64,000 nt of DNA from Polynucleobacter sp. MWH-UH2A (GTDB lineage: Bacteria > Pseudomonadota > Gammaproteobacteria > Burkholderiales > Burkholderiaceae). Under the pieces are notes generated by a model. That model was not told the DNA's origin and did no database searches. It saw nothing but the letters and a program-made list of their open reading frames with translations. Where the stretch lies: assembly GCF_018687195.1 (NCBI RefSeq), contig NZ_CP061321.1, positions 744,001 through 808,000 on the forward strand, given 5' to 3'. How positions within the stretch are numbered: position 1 is the first letter of the stretch; the number at the start of each line of letters is the position of its first letter. The translations under genes were made by a program, and so were the position numbers. Shown here one piece after another: positions 49,616-57,998 of the stretch.

Positions 49616-50883
49616 GTCGTGTCATTGCATTTTGCTTCTTATTGCTAGCCGGAGTGCTTGGCTTTATTCATATTGATGCGCAGCCGACTTGGGCGCCGCT
49701 CGCTAGTAGTGAAAACGTTCAGGCGGAGTCTACCGAAGCGCCTGCGGATAAAGCTCCAGAATCAAAGTCGACCAATACAAAAGCAAAGCCTCTGGCACAA
49801 GCAGCAATCCCAAATCCCCATATGGACTGGTTGCCAGATACTGGCGCTGCTTCCGTACATGCTGCCTCACTCATTGAACTGAAAGATGGTGGTATTCGAG
49901 CATTTTGGTTCGCCGGTAGCCGTGAAGGTGCTCCAGACGTGGTGATTAATACAGCGGTATTTAATCCTAAATCGAATGCTTGGAGTGCCCCCAGTGTGGT
50001 GATTGATCGAGTTACCGCTGAAAAAGGCTTATCGCGCTATATCGCTAAAATCGGCAATCCTGTGCCAGCACGACTTGCGGATGGACGTTTGCAATTATTC
50101 TTTGTCACGGTATCGATTGGGGGTTGGGCAGGTAGCTCGATTTCAACGATGTTTTCGGAGGATGATGGTGTTACATGGACTCGTCCTCAGCGATTAATCA
50201 CGTCGCCATTCTTTAATCTGAGCACCTTGGTGAAGTCACCAACAGTGACATTTGCAGATGGTCGCTTGGGTTTGCCTGCTTATCACGAGTGGATTGGTCG
50301 CTTTGGTGAATTTTTGAGATTAGATGTAGCTCAAGTATTGGATAAGCGTCGCATGAGCTCAGGACGTGGATCAATACAGCCAATTGTGTTTACTGGCGAT
50401 GCTCAAAACGCGAGTGCATTCTTTAGACAGACACGCAGTGCAGGGCAGTCTAAGCAAATTCCAGTCAGCGTTACTCAGAATGCTGGTCAGTCATGGCAAT
50501 CATTGGGTGACTTAGAGATTGCCAATCCGAATTCTGCTGTGGCGGGAGTATTATTACGTAACGGAGCGCATTTACTGGCCCTGAATAATATTGAGAATGG
50601 CCGTTATCGCTTGGTGTTAATGATGAGCAACCCTAAGTCGGGCGATTGGCACATTATCGAAACGATCGAAAACGATGAGGCTTTACCGGAACTAGAGCGC
50701 AAAGAGTTTTCATATCCATATTTGTTGAGCACGCATGGCGATGATGCGCACTTGGTTTACACCTGGGATCGTAAAAAGATTCGACATGTGTATTTTTCTA
50801 ATGCATGGCTTGACCGCGCATATAAACAATTACCAGCGCCAGCTGAAAAACAATCTACCGCTGAATCAGGAGAAGCGCAATGA
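49612..50883 (+). CDS. Asp-box (BNR, exo-alpha-sialidase-like) protein with N-terminal anchor
   Basis: The 423 residues comprise a hydrophobic N-terminal anchor (about 3-20), an Ala/Lys/Pro linker (30-65), and a BNR_2/sialidase-fold propeller with Asp boxes such as SEDDGVTWTRPQ and TQNAGQSWQSLG, and REGAPDVVINTAVF near the start. It probably faces the periplasm. It is translationally coupled on both sides (ATGA at 49612 and at 50880). Relatives are called exo-alpha-sialidase, but activity is unproven. With a GT-C enzyme next door, binding or trimming of a surface glycan is plausible. Confidence 0.78.
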   Translation: MSRVIAFCFLLLAGVLGFIHIDAQPTWAPLASSENVQAESTEAPADKAPESKSTNTKAKPLAQAAIPNPHMDWLPDTGAASVHAASLIELKDGGIRAFWFAGSREGAPDVVINTAVFNPKSNAWSAPSVVIDRVTAEKGLSRYIAKIGNPVPARLADGRLQLFFVTVSIGGWAGSSISTMFSEDDGVTWTRPQRLITSPFFNLSTLVKSPTVTFADGRLGLPAYHEWIGRFGEFLRLDVAQVLDKRRMSSGRGSIQPIVFTGDAQNASAFFRQTRSAGQSKQIPVSVTQNAGQSWQSLGDLEIANPNSAVAGVLLRNGAHLLALNNIENGRYRLVLMMSNPKSGDWHIIETIENDEALPELERKEFSYPYLLSTHGDDAHLVYTWDRKKIRHVYFSNAWLDRAYKQLPAPAEKQSTAESGEAQ

Positions 50884-51503
50884 CGAATGCTCTCATGCAG
50901 ACCATCGCCTTAGCGGAGATGTCAATTACCTGTTCAGTATTAGTGATTTTGTTGCTGCAAAACTTTACTCGTAACGGCATCCCATTTGCCCTCAAAGTCT
51001 TGCTGGTTTTGCTATTAGCCAATCTCTTTTTCTGGCCCTTAGGGATGTCATTAGCCTTACCTTTAGCGGGCTATGTTCGTGGCGTCGTTGGTGATTTGAG
51101 TATTGTTACTACCTTATTGCTCTGGAGTGTTTTATTGCCCAATCATCAGGCTACCCCAACTCCTATTAAATGGCTTATTGGCATTTTGGCAATTGTGTTT
51201 TATCCATTCGCTTTAGGTGTCAGCATGTTTGATCCTTACGCATGGGGATATGGATCTATGATCTTTTTGATAGGTATTCTCATCTTCGCTCTGATATGCG
51301 GTCTTGCTGGCTGGACTAAGGGCGTTTGGATTATGGGTGTCGCCATCATTGCATGGAGTCTGCATTTGCATGAATCTAGCAACTTATGGGATTACGTATT
51401 GGATCCAGTCTTGGCTATTTGGGCTTTGTTTTCTCTGTGGAGCGGGGTATGGAAACAGCGAAAAGAAAAGGCGCGATCCGGATATTTATTTAGACCAGGC
51501 TAA
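50880..51503 (+). CDS. polytopic membrane protein, unknown
   Basis: The 207 residues have about six predicted spans and no motif I recognise. The ATG overlaps the stop of the Asp-box gene (ATGA), so it is the third member of a coupled trio with the GT-C enzyme. The C-terminus is basic (WKQRKEKARSGYLFRPG). A role as a membrane partner of the same glycan system, for example a flippase-like or scaffold subunit, is inference. A bidirectional terminator follows. Confidence 0.75.
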   Translation: MTNALMQTIALAEMSITCSVLVILLLQNFTRNGIPFALKVLLVLLLANLFFWPLGMSLALPLAGYVRGVVGDLSIVTTLLLWSVLLPNHQATPTPIKWLIGILAIVFYPFALGVSMFDPYAWGYGSMIFLIGILIFALICGLAGWTKGVWIMGVAIIAWSLHLHESSNLWDYVLDPVLAIWALFSLWSGVWKQRKEKARSGYLFRPG

Positions 51504-51527
51504 AGAGGTCAGCGTAATAATCATAAA

Positions 51528-51554
51528 AAAAGCCAGCGAGATTCGCTGGCTTTT
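51528..51554. terminator. bidirectional rho-independent terminator
   Basis: AAAAGCCAGCGA and TCGCTGGCTTTT form a perfect 12-base stem with a 3-base loop, between the convergent membrane-protein and TctC genes. Confidence 0.92.
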
Positions 51555-51572
51555 GTTTTCATGAGGCGCTAA

Positions 51573-52562
51573 TTAGTCTGCGTAAGCACCAGCTTTACGA
51601 ATCACTGGACCCCATTTATTGATTTCTGCTTCTAGGTGGTCTTTTAATCCATTTGGAGTTCTCTTGGCTGGAGGAACGATTTCAATATTGGATTCAACCA
51701 AGCGCGCTTTTACTTCGGGATCGTTCAAAGCAACGTTGAGTGCTTTATTGATCTTGCTGATGACTGCTGGAGGTGTGCCTTTAGAGACATACATACCATG
51801 CCAAACTTTGACTTCAAAACCTTTGAGGCCTTGCTCATCCAATGTAGGAACATTGGGAAGGGCAGGAAGGCGTTTTGGTGTCGTTACGCCATACGTTTTA
51901 ACAAGACCATCCTTGATATAAGGAATCGTTTGGGTTGTTTGATCGCATAGGAGGTCCACTTGACCGCCCAAGAGGTCTGTTAATGCAGGGCCTGTACCCT
52001 TGTAAGGAACAGTTGTCAGTTCCACGCCTTCACGAGACATAAACAAAAGACCGCATAACTGAGAAACTGCGCCAGGACCAGCATTTGCCAAAGTAACTTT
52101 CTCTTTATTGGCCTTGATATAAGCCTCAAGTTCTTTGAAATTGTTTGGTGGGAAGTTTTTGCGACCCAACAAGACCATAGGCACATCAACCACTTGACCG
52201 ATGTACTCAAAATCTTTCATTGGATCAAAAGGCAGCTTCTTGTACAAAGCAGGTGCAGTAGCCATACCCATGTGGTGAATAAAAATCATGTAGCCATCTG
52301 GAGCAGAGCGGGCAACACGAGTGGCTGCAATTGTGCCGCCAGCGCCAACCGTGTTTTCAACAATCACGGATTGACCTAATTCCTTGCCCATAGGGACCGC
52401 AATTAAGCGGGCTACTGCATCAGTTGGTCCGCCAGCAGCAAAAGGAACCACTAAAGTGACCGGTTTGTTTGGATAAACATCTGCGGCAAAAACGCTACTA
52501 GACAAGATTGCCGTTGCAGCAATCGCGCAGGCGCTCGCAAATAAGGATTTACAGAATTTCAT
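51573..52562 (-). CDS. Bug/TctC family periplasmic solute-binding protein (4 of 4)
   Basis: The 329 residues start at the Met of MKFCKSLFAS (complement of 52560-52562) with a signal peptide ending at VFAADVYPNKPV. Motifs are LVVPFAAGGPTDAVARLIA, VENTVGAGGTIAATRVA and SAPDGYM. It lies downstream of three enzyme genes for a CoA-linked dicarboxylate pathway on the same strand, so a C4-C6 dicarboxylate or tricarboxylate ligand is likely. No TctAB is adjacent. Confidence 0.88.
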   Translation of the reverse strand: MKFCKSLFASACAIAATAILSSSVFAADVYPNKPVTLVVPFAAGGPTDAVARLIAVPMGKELGQSVIVENTVGAGGTIAATRVARSAPDGYMIFIHHMGMATAPALYKKLPFDPMKDFEYIGQVVDVPMVLLGRKNFPPNNFKELEAYIKANKEKVTLANAGPGAVSQLCGLLFMSREGVELTTVPYKGTGPALTDLLGGQVDLLCDQTTQTIPYIKDGLVKTYGVTTPKRLPALPNVPTLDEQGLKGFEVKVWHGMYVSKGTPPAVISKINKALNVALNDPEVKARLVESNIEIVPPAKRTPNGLKDHLEAEINKWGPVIRKAGAYAD

Positions 52563-52651
52563 GATTAGTCCCACCGTAGTTATGTAATATTTTTGTACTG
52601 CTTGGAGGGGATATTTTGCCATTTTTTGGCAAAAAAGAGTTTGCTTCTAAA

Positions 52652-53497
52652 TTAGTGTTTACCAGCAATTGCTAGTGTTCTTTTGGCCAAAAGAACCACA
52701 GGTCGATCAATCATCTTCCCGTCTAATTTCACTGCACCCCCTTTAGAGGCTTGATCGGCTTCTATCACTCTTTGCGCCCAGTGAACTTCCTCTTCTGTGG
52801 GCATAAATGCGGCCTGAACAATGGCGACTTGTTTAGGGTGAATGCACAGTTTTGCTCCAAAACCCATGCGTTTAGCGCGTTCGGCATCTTCAGTAATGCG
52901 AGGTAGGTCATCCGTTGAAGGTGTAACCCCATCTACAGGAGGGGTAATTTGCGCCAGTCTTGAGGCTAGAACGATTTGATATCGCGCAGTTTGGAGTTCA
53001 GTCTCTTGTGCATCACAAATCATGCCAAGGTCAGCTTGTAAATCTAGATTGCCTAAAGCGAGACGCAAAACTTGATTAGAGTTTGCGATCTCATTGAGGT
53101 GATGTAGTCCCAGCGCAGTCTCAATCATCGGGATGATGGCCGTATTAGGCAAAACAAGCGCAGCACCATTGATTTGATCTAAAGATTCGCTTTTAGGAAT
53201 CAAGATGCAGGCTACTTGCAACTCTTGCGCCAATATTAAATCCGCTGCATAAAATTTTGAGCCTGGTGAGTTGGTTCGGATGACAAGTCGTTTCTTTTGT
53301 TCATCCGAAAATTGCGACCATGCAGAGCGTATTGCCGTGCGCGCAGATTCTTTATCCTCTTCCGCAACTGCGTCCTCTAAGTCCAATATGACAGCACTGG
53401 CGCCACTATCTAATGCCTTCATAAAACGCTCTGGGCGTGTGCCGGGAACGAATAAGAAATTAGAGCAAAAACCGAGAGGTGTATTAAGAGGGTTCAT
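52652..53497 (-). CDS. CitE-like CoA ester lyase (HpcH/HpaI family)
   Basis: The 281-residue TIM barrel has FLFVPGTRPERFMKALDSGASAVILDLEDAV at its start, the Arg and Glu/Asp metal site residues (IPMIETALGLHHL, RLALGNLDLQADLGM) and the lid KLCIHPKQV. Stand-alone members include (S)-citramalyl-CoA, malyl-CoA and beta-methylmalyl-CoA lyases. Next to a MmgE/PrpD protein and a mesaconyl/itaconyl-CoA-type hydratase, a citramalyl-CoA lyase is the best guess. The start is placed at MNPLNTPL rather than the ORF start at 53548. Confidence 0.85.
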   Translation of the reverse strand: MNPLNTPLGFCSNFLFVPGTRPERFMKALDSGASAVILDLEDAVAEEDKESARTAIRSAWSQFSDEQKKRLVIRTNSPGSKFYAADLILAQELQVACILIPKSESLDQINGAALVLPNTAIIPMIETALGLHHLNEIANSNQVLRLALGNLDLQADLGMICDAQETELQTARYQIVLASRLAQITPPVDGVTPSTDDLPRITEDAERAKRMGFGAKLCIHPKQVAIVQAAFMPTEEEVHWAQRVIEADQASKGGAVKLDGKMIDRPVVLLAKRTLAIAGKH

Positions 53498-53522
53498 AGA
53501 GTAAGGATGTGGGCTATTGAAG

Positions 53523-54899
53523 TTAACTATTTGGTAGAAGGTTGCCAATTGTTTTTTGTTTGCGAATATTCCACAAAAGATCGATTGCTTGATTCATTTC
53601 ATCTGGATTTGCTCCGCCACTAAATGCGGCGAGACGCAGAGCTTTATCAGTGATTTCAGGTCGAGAGAGAGTATTGCCTGGATCTCCCTTGGGCTCATCA
53701 ACACGACCATCTAAAACTTGACCATTTTGAAGATGTACTTTGACCTTGCCAATCCAGCGCTGTGGATAGGCAGAATCCACTTCGGGATCCAGTGTCATGG
53801 TGACACGATCTCTAAATAAACAAATGGCATCATCATGGAAGTGTTGATCAAATTCTTGTAGGCCGGCAAATTGATAGTGAGCAATCAAAGCAAGGACTGT
53901 ACCCATAGAAAATTTCGACTGATGCACGGTAGCGGGATCTATTACAGGGCCTAAGACATCAATAGCGCCTTGGTGAACGAGAGTTTCTACTTTGGCAATG
54001 TCGCTTGGTTTTAACTTATGTGCAAGCATCACCTGAAGTAGTGCATCGGCAGCAGGGTGGGTGTGTCGACACGAGGCGTGGTATTTGAAACTAGTCTCTG
54101 CTAAGGTCCAGCGAGTGCCTAAGCGGTCAACGAGTTTGCTAGGATCTGCATCATTGGACATGCCGGCTGCCAATCCTTGTTTACCTTCTAAGATATGCTG
54201 CGCGCCAGTAAAACCGGATTGAGCGATATAGGCAGACATCAATCCAGTAGAGGCAGCATGAGCGGTATGCAATTGCTTGGAGTCTGCGGCATCTCGTAAG
54301 AATTCCCAAAGGCCCGCTGATTGAGTGCCTGCAGAACCAAAGGCATGCAACATTTGTTCTGGATTGAGTTTGAGTAATCGCCCTACAGTGGCTGCGGCAG
54401 CAATCGTGCCTGCAGTGCCTGTTGTATGAAACACTTTGTAATGGGAGCGTCCCAAAAATTCACCAACCCGAATACCTACTTCATACCCGGCAATAGCGGC
54501 TACTAGTAGGTCTTCACCAGATGCGCCAATAGCCTGTGCACAAGCGAGCGCTGGAGGGAAGACTACTGTAGCTGGATGAAAAACCGAACCGTTATGCACA
54601 TCGTCTTGTTCCGCTACATGTGACGCAGCAGCATTAGCCATCGCCGCCAAAAATGGGCTCGAGGTTTTGCGAGTAATCAGGATTTCTGATAGTCCTGCAT
54701 GAGTGGTATCAAAGCCACCCATTTGCTGTGCAAACTGCGTGATCGTTTCTACAGGACGTGAGCCTTTGCCTGCAATCGCAGAGCCAAACCAATCGACCAA
54801 TAAATCTTCAGCGCGTTCAATAACCTCGTTTGGGATAGAAGTGATGGTGAGGTTTGCCGCAAATGCGGCAAGTTCACGAGAAAAATGTTCAGTTGTCAT
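53523..54899 (-). CDS. MmgE/PrpD family protein
   Basis: This 458-residue all-helical plus lid-domain protein is of the 2-methylcitrate dehydratase/cis-aconitate decarboxylase/iminodisuccinate epimerase family. Landmarks are EDLLVDWFGSAIAGKGSR, SHVAEQDDVHNGSVFHPATVVFPPALA and KYHASCRHTHPAADALL. No prpB or prpC is nearby, so methylcitrate is less likely; a role on a C5-C6 di- or tricarboxylate fits the neighbours. It lies 9 bases downstream of the hydratase gene and 25 bases upstream of the lyase. Confidence 0.87.
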   Translation of the reverse strand: MTTEHFSRELAAFAANLTITSIPNEVIERAEDLLVDWFGSAIAGKGSRPVETITQFAQQMGGFDTTHAGLSEILITRKTSSPFLAAMANAAASHVAEQDDVHNGSVFHPATVVFPPALACAQAIGASGEDLLVAAIAGYEVGIRVGEFLGRSHYKVFHTTGTAGTIAAAATVGRLLKLNPEQMLHAFGSAGTQSAGLWEFLRDAADSKQLHTAHAASTGLMSAYIAQSGFTGAQHILEGKQGLAAGMSNDADPSKLVDRLGTRWTLAETSFKYHASCRHTHPAADALLQVMLAHKLKPSDIAKVETLVHQGAIDVLGPVIDPATVHQSKFSMGTVLALIAHYQFAGLQEFDQHFHDDAICLFRDRVTMTLDPEVDSAYPQRWIGKVKVHLQNGQVLDGRVDEPKGDPGNTLSRPEITDKALRLAAFSGGANPDEMNQAIDLLWNIRKQKTIGNLLPNS

Positions 54900-54908
54900 A
54901 AGGACTTT

Positions 54909-55793
54909 CTATGCAAGAACTGCAGTGGCTTGCATTGTGAGCCAACCTTCATGGTCTTGCGCCCAAATGGCAATTGTTTTGCCCGAAGGATCTGTTTCTA
55001 AATCTGGTTTAGCACTGACTTTGAAGATGTTGATATCAAAAGTGGGGCGAATAGCGCGGAATTCAAAGCACTTGAGCTTACATCCCGGAATACTTTGGCG
55101 CACAAGGTCTACGAGAAGAGTTGCAATCAAAGGGCCATGCACAATAAGTCCTGGATAGCCTTCAACTTCAGTGACGTATTTACGATCGTAATGAATGCGG
55201 TGACCGTTAAAGGTCAATGCAGAGTAGCGAAACAGTAAGACATCATCCGGAGTAATGGTCTTACTCCATTTAGCATCTTGAGGTGCTGGTGTTGGTGCTA
55301 CTGGTTTATCGTCAGGACCTGTTGCATCGCGGTAGACGATGTCGTGCTCTTCAATAATCGCCAAGCCTTTTTGATTGGAAATTTCATGTTTGACTAATAC
55401 GAAAATCAAATCTCCTGTGCGACCTGATTTATGAGTCACGGATTCAATTTTAGAAATGCGTTCAATCTCATCACCAACTGCTAATGGTTCTAGCCATTGC
55501 ACGCGACTACCCGCCCACATCCTGCGGGGTAGCGGTACGGGCGGCAAAAATCCACCGCGCTTAGGATGACCATCGGGACCGATTTCAGATTGGCGGGCGT
55601 GAGGCAAGAAATAGAGCCAGTGCCATAGCTCAGGAAGAAAGCTGCCTTTACTCGGCTCAGGGTCCGGTCTATCTAGTGTTGCTGAAAGTGCACGCACTGG
55701 TGCTGCAGTGACGGTATCCGATAAGGTCTCGGTTTTGCCAAGCCACTCTTGAAGATGGGTAATGGTTTGAGGTTCGATTCGCATAACATCCAT
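54909..55793 (-). CDS. double-hotdog acyl-CoA hydratase (mesaconyl-C4-/itaconyl-CoA hydratase-like)
   Basis: The 294 residues comprise an N-terminal FAS1-like hotdog (HWLYFLPHARQSEIGPDGHPKR, RRMWAGSRVQWLEPL) and a C-terminal MaoC-type hotdog with the catalytic Asp/His region (FRYSALTFNGHRIHYDRKYV...YPGLIVHGPL). This is the HTD2/Meh architecture, used to hydrate mesaconyl-C4-CoA or itaconyl-CoA to citramalyl-CoA. It is the first gene of the hydratase-PrpD-CitE-TctC run on the minus strand. Confidence 0.82.
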   Translation of the reverse strand: MDVMRIEPQTITHLQEWLGKTETLSDTVTAAPVRALSATLDRPDPEPSKGSFLPELWHWLYFLPHARQSEIGPDGHPKRGGFLPPVPLPRRMWAGSRVQWLEPLAVGDEIERISKIESVTHKSGRTGDLIFVLVKHEISNQKGLAIIEEHDIVYRDATGPDDKPVAPTPAPQDAKWSKTITPDDVLLFRYSALTFNGHRIHYDRKYVTEVEGYPGLIVHGPLIATLLVDLVRQSIPGCKLKCFEFRAIRPTFDINIFKVSAKPDLETDPSGKTIAIWAQDHEGWLTMQATAVLA

Positions 55794-55828
55794 TATGCCA
55801 ATCTTAAGAAAAATGCTATTGCGCTAGA

Positions 55829-57166
55829 TCATCCAAGCAATAGGCTCGCCAGATGGCTTAAAAGACCGGCAAGGGCGCAACCGCCTAAAACTGTCATGAC
55901 CCCTTTTTGATACTTAAACAGGGCAAGAGCCGCTAGTACGCAAATGAGGATCGAGATCCAGGAGATAGACCCGCCAATGCCATGGGGGAAGAAGACGTGG
56001 TAAGCAAAGAATAGACCTAGGTTCACAATCACACCGACAACGGCCGCGGTAATTGCTGTTAGTGGTGCTGTAAAACTGAGCTTGCCATGGGTGGACTCCA
56101 CTAGTGGACCGCCTACCAAAATAAAAAAGAATGAGGGCAGGAAGGTAAACCACGTTGCCACAATTGCACCAAGCGCACCAAACCAAAATGGATTGCTATT
56201 GCCAACGAGATGCTGAATATGTCCTGCGAGATAGCCGACAAAAGCAACTACCATGATGAGTGGTCCAGGAGTAGTTTCACCTAAGGCAAGGCCATCAATC
56301 ATTTGATTGGCACTGAGCCAGTGAAAATGATCGACAGCACCTTGGTATACATACGGTAATACTGCATATGCTCCACCAAATGTTAAGAAGGCGGCTTTAG
56401 TGAAGAACCAGGCGATATTGGGGTACAGAGTCATCCAGCCAAATAGCAATCCAAGAGCTCCAATTGGAATAATCCAGCAAGCAATAGCAACCATGCTATG
56501 AAGCAAGGTTTTTTGCAGACGAAATTGTGCGTGTAATGGTGTGGGGGTGTTGTCATCAATCATGGCGGCGCCATAATGCGCAACTTCTTTATTTCCATGA
56601 TTCGATTGCTGGAAATATTCTGGGTAGCGTTTACCGCCCCAGTAGCCAATTGCTGCCGCAATCAACACAATGATGGGGAAAGACAAGTTCAATACAAAGA
56701 TTGCTAGAAAAGAGCACAGCGCAATCCATTTAAGGGCAGAGTTATGTATGGTTCGCTTGCCGATTCGGACGGCGGCGTGCAGGACTATAGCTGTCACCGC
56801 TGGTTTAATACCGAAGAAGATAGCGGCGATCCAGGGTACTTGGCCAAATGTGATGTAAATCCAAGACAGCGCAATCAAGATTAAGAGGGATGGCAAAACA
56901 AAGAGGCTGCCCGCCAAAATGCCGCCCCAGCTGCGGTGCATCAACCAACCAATGTAGGTAACGAGTTGCTGTGCTTCTGGTCCAGGCAAAAGCATGCAGT
57001 AGTTGAGGGCATGTAAAAAGCGCCGCTCGGAAATCCAGCGACGCTTTTCAACTAACTCTTGATGCAAAACGGCGATTTGTCCTGCGGGCCCACCAAAACT
57101 AATAAAGCCGAGTTTGGTCCAAAACTTGAGGGCTTCGCGAAGACTAATGGTTGAGGATGAACTCAA
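55829..57166 (-). CDS. chrA: chromate transporter ChrA, two-domain
   Basis: The 445 residues contain two CHR domains (each with [17 protein letters not shown] / [17 protein letters not shown] and the [21 protein letters not shown] or LPGPEAQQL motif) and about 10-12 spans. It exports chromate from the cytoplasm or acts as a related anion exporter. Its ATG overlaps the fabI stop (ATGA), an odd pairing of a toxic-anion exporter coupled to a fatty-acid gene, suggesting later insertion behind fabI or shared constitutive expression. No chrB regulator is present. Confidence 0.92.
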   Translation of the reverse strand: MSSSSTISLREALKFWTKLGFISFGGPAGQIAVLHQELVEKRRWISERRFLHALNYCMLLPGPEAQQLVTYIGWLMHRSWGGILAGSLFVLPSLLILIALSWIYITFGQVPWIAAIFFGIKPAVTAIVLHAAVRIGKRTIHNSALKWIALCSFLAIFVLNLSFPIIVLIAAAIGYWGGKRYPEYFQQSNHGNKEVAHYGAAMIDDNTPTPLHAQFRLQKTLLHSMVAIACWIIPIGALGLLFGWMTLYPNIAWFFTKAAFLTFGGAYAVLPYVYQGAVDHFHWLSANQMIDGLALGETTPGPLIMVVAFVGYLAGHIQHLVGNSNPFWFGALGAIVATWFTFLPSFFFILVGGPLVESTHGKLSFTAPLTAITAAVVGVIVNLGLFFAYHVFFPHGIGGSISWISILICVLAALALFKYQKGVMTVLGGCALAGLLSHLASLLLG

Positions 57167-57948
57167 GCCTCTTCCATTCCGCCAATCACTTGGCTAAAGC
57201 CGTTATCAACGTAAATGATTTCTGCGGTAATGCCGTTTGCTAAGTCGGATAACAAGAAAGCAGCGGTATTACCTACATCATCAATCGTCACATTACGACG
57301 CAAAGGCGCGGTTTGCTCAACCGCTTCCAAAATCTTGCCAAAGCCTTTGATGCCAGAGGCTGCCAAAGTCTTGATAGGGCCAGCAGAAATACCGTTGGCG
57401 CGAATGCCTTTAGGTCCAACAGAGCCAGCCAGGTAGCGTACAGATGCTTCAAGCGAAGCTTTTGCCAAACCCATTGTGTTGTAGTTTGGAACATTCTTCA
57501 TTGAGCCGAGATAGGTCAATGTCAGCAATGATGATTTATCACGCAACATAGGCAATGCTTCTTTTGCCATAGCTGGGAAACTGTAAGCAGAAATGTCATG
57601 AGCAATCTTGAATCCTTCGCGTGAAAGACCATCCAAGAAGTCTCCGGCAATGGCTTCACGTGGTGCAAAACCAATCGCGTGTACAAAACCATCGAACTGT
57701 GGCCAGGATTTTGCTAAATCTTTAAAAAGTGCAGAAATCTGCTCATCGCTACCAACGTCACAGTCAAAAATGAGCTCGGAGTTAAATTCTTTCGCGAAAT
57801 CCACGATGCGGTCTTTAAAACGCTCGCCGACATAGGTAAAGGCAAGCTCGGCACCTTCGCGGTGACAGGCTTTAGCGATGCCATAGGCAATCGAACGGTT
57901 GGAGAGGAGGCCGGTAATGAGGATTTTTTTGCCAGCGAGAAAGCCCAT
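57163..57948 (-). CDS. fabI: enoyl-[acyl-carrier-protein] reductase (NADH)
   Basis: This 261-residue SDR-fold enzyme carries out the last step of fatty-acid elongation. The cofactor motif is [18 protein letters not shown], and the FabI-type catalytic Tyr-x6-Lys is YNTMGLAK (about residues 155-162). Length is standard. It is followed by chrA with a 4-base overlap and is divergent from yejA. Confidence 0.96.
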   Translation of the reverse strand: MGFLAGKKILITGLLSNRSIAYGIAKACHREGAELAFTYVGERFKDRIVDFAKEFNSELIFDCDVGSDEQISALFKDLAKSWPQFDGFVHAIGFAPREAIAGDFLDGLSREGFKIAHDISAYSFPAMAKEALPMLRDKSSLLTLTYLGSMKNVPNYNTMGLAKASLEASVRYLAGSVGPKGIRANGISAGPIKTLAASGIKGFGKILEAVEQTAPLRRNVTIDDVGNTAAFLLSDLANGITAEIIYVDNGFSQVIGGMEEA

Positions 57949-57998
57949 GTTGTGTCCTTTGCTTCAAATATGATTTGCTATCTACAATTGTTGCATAT

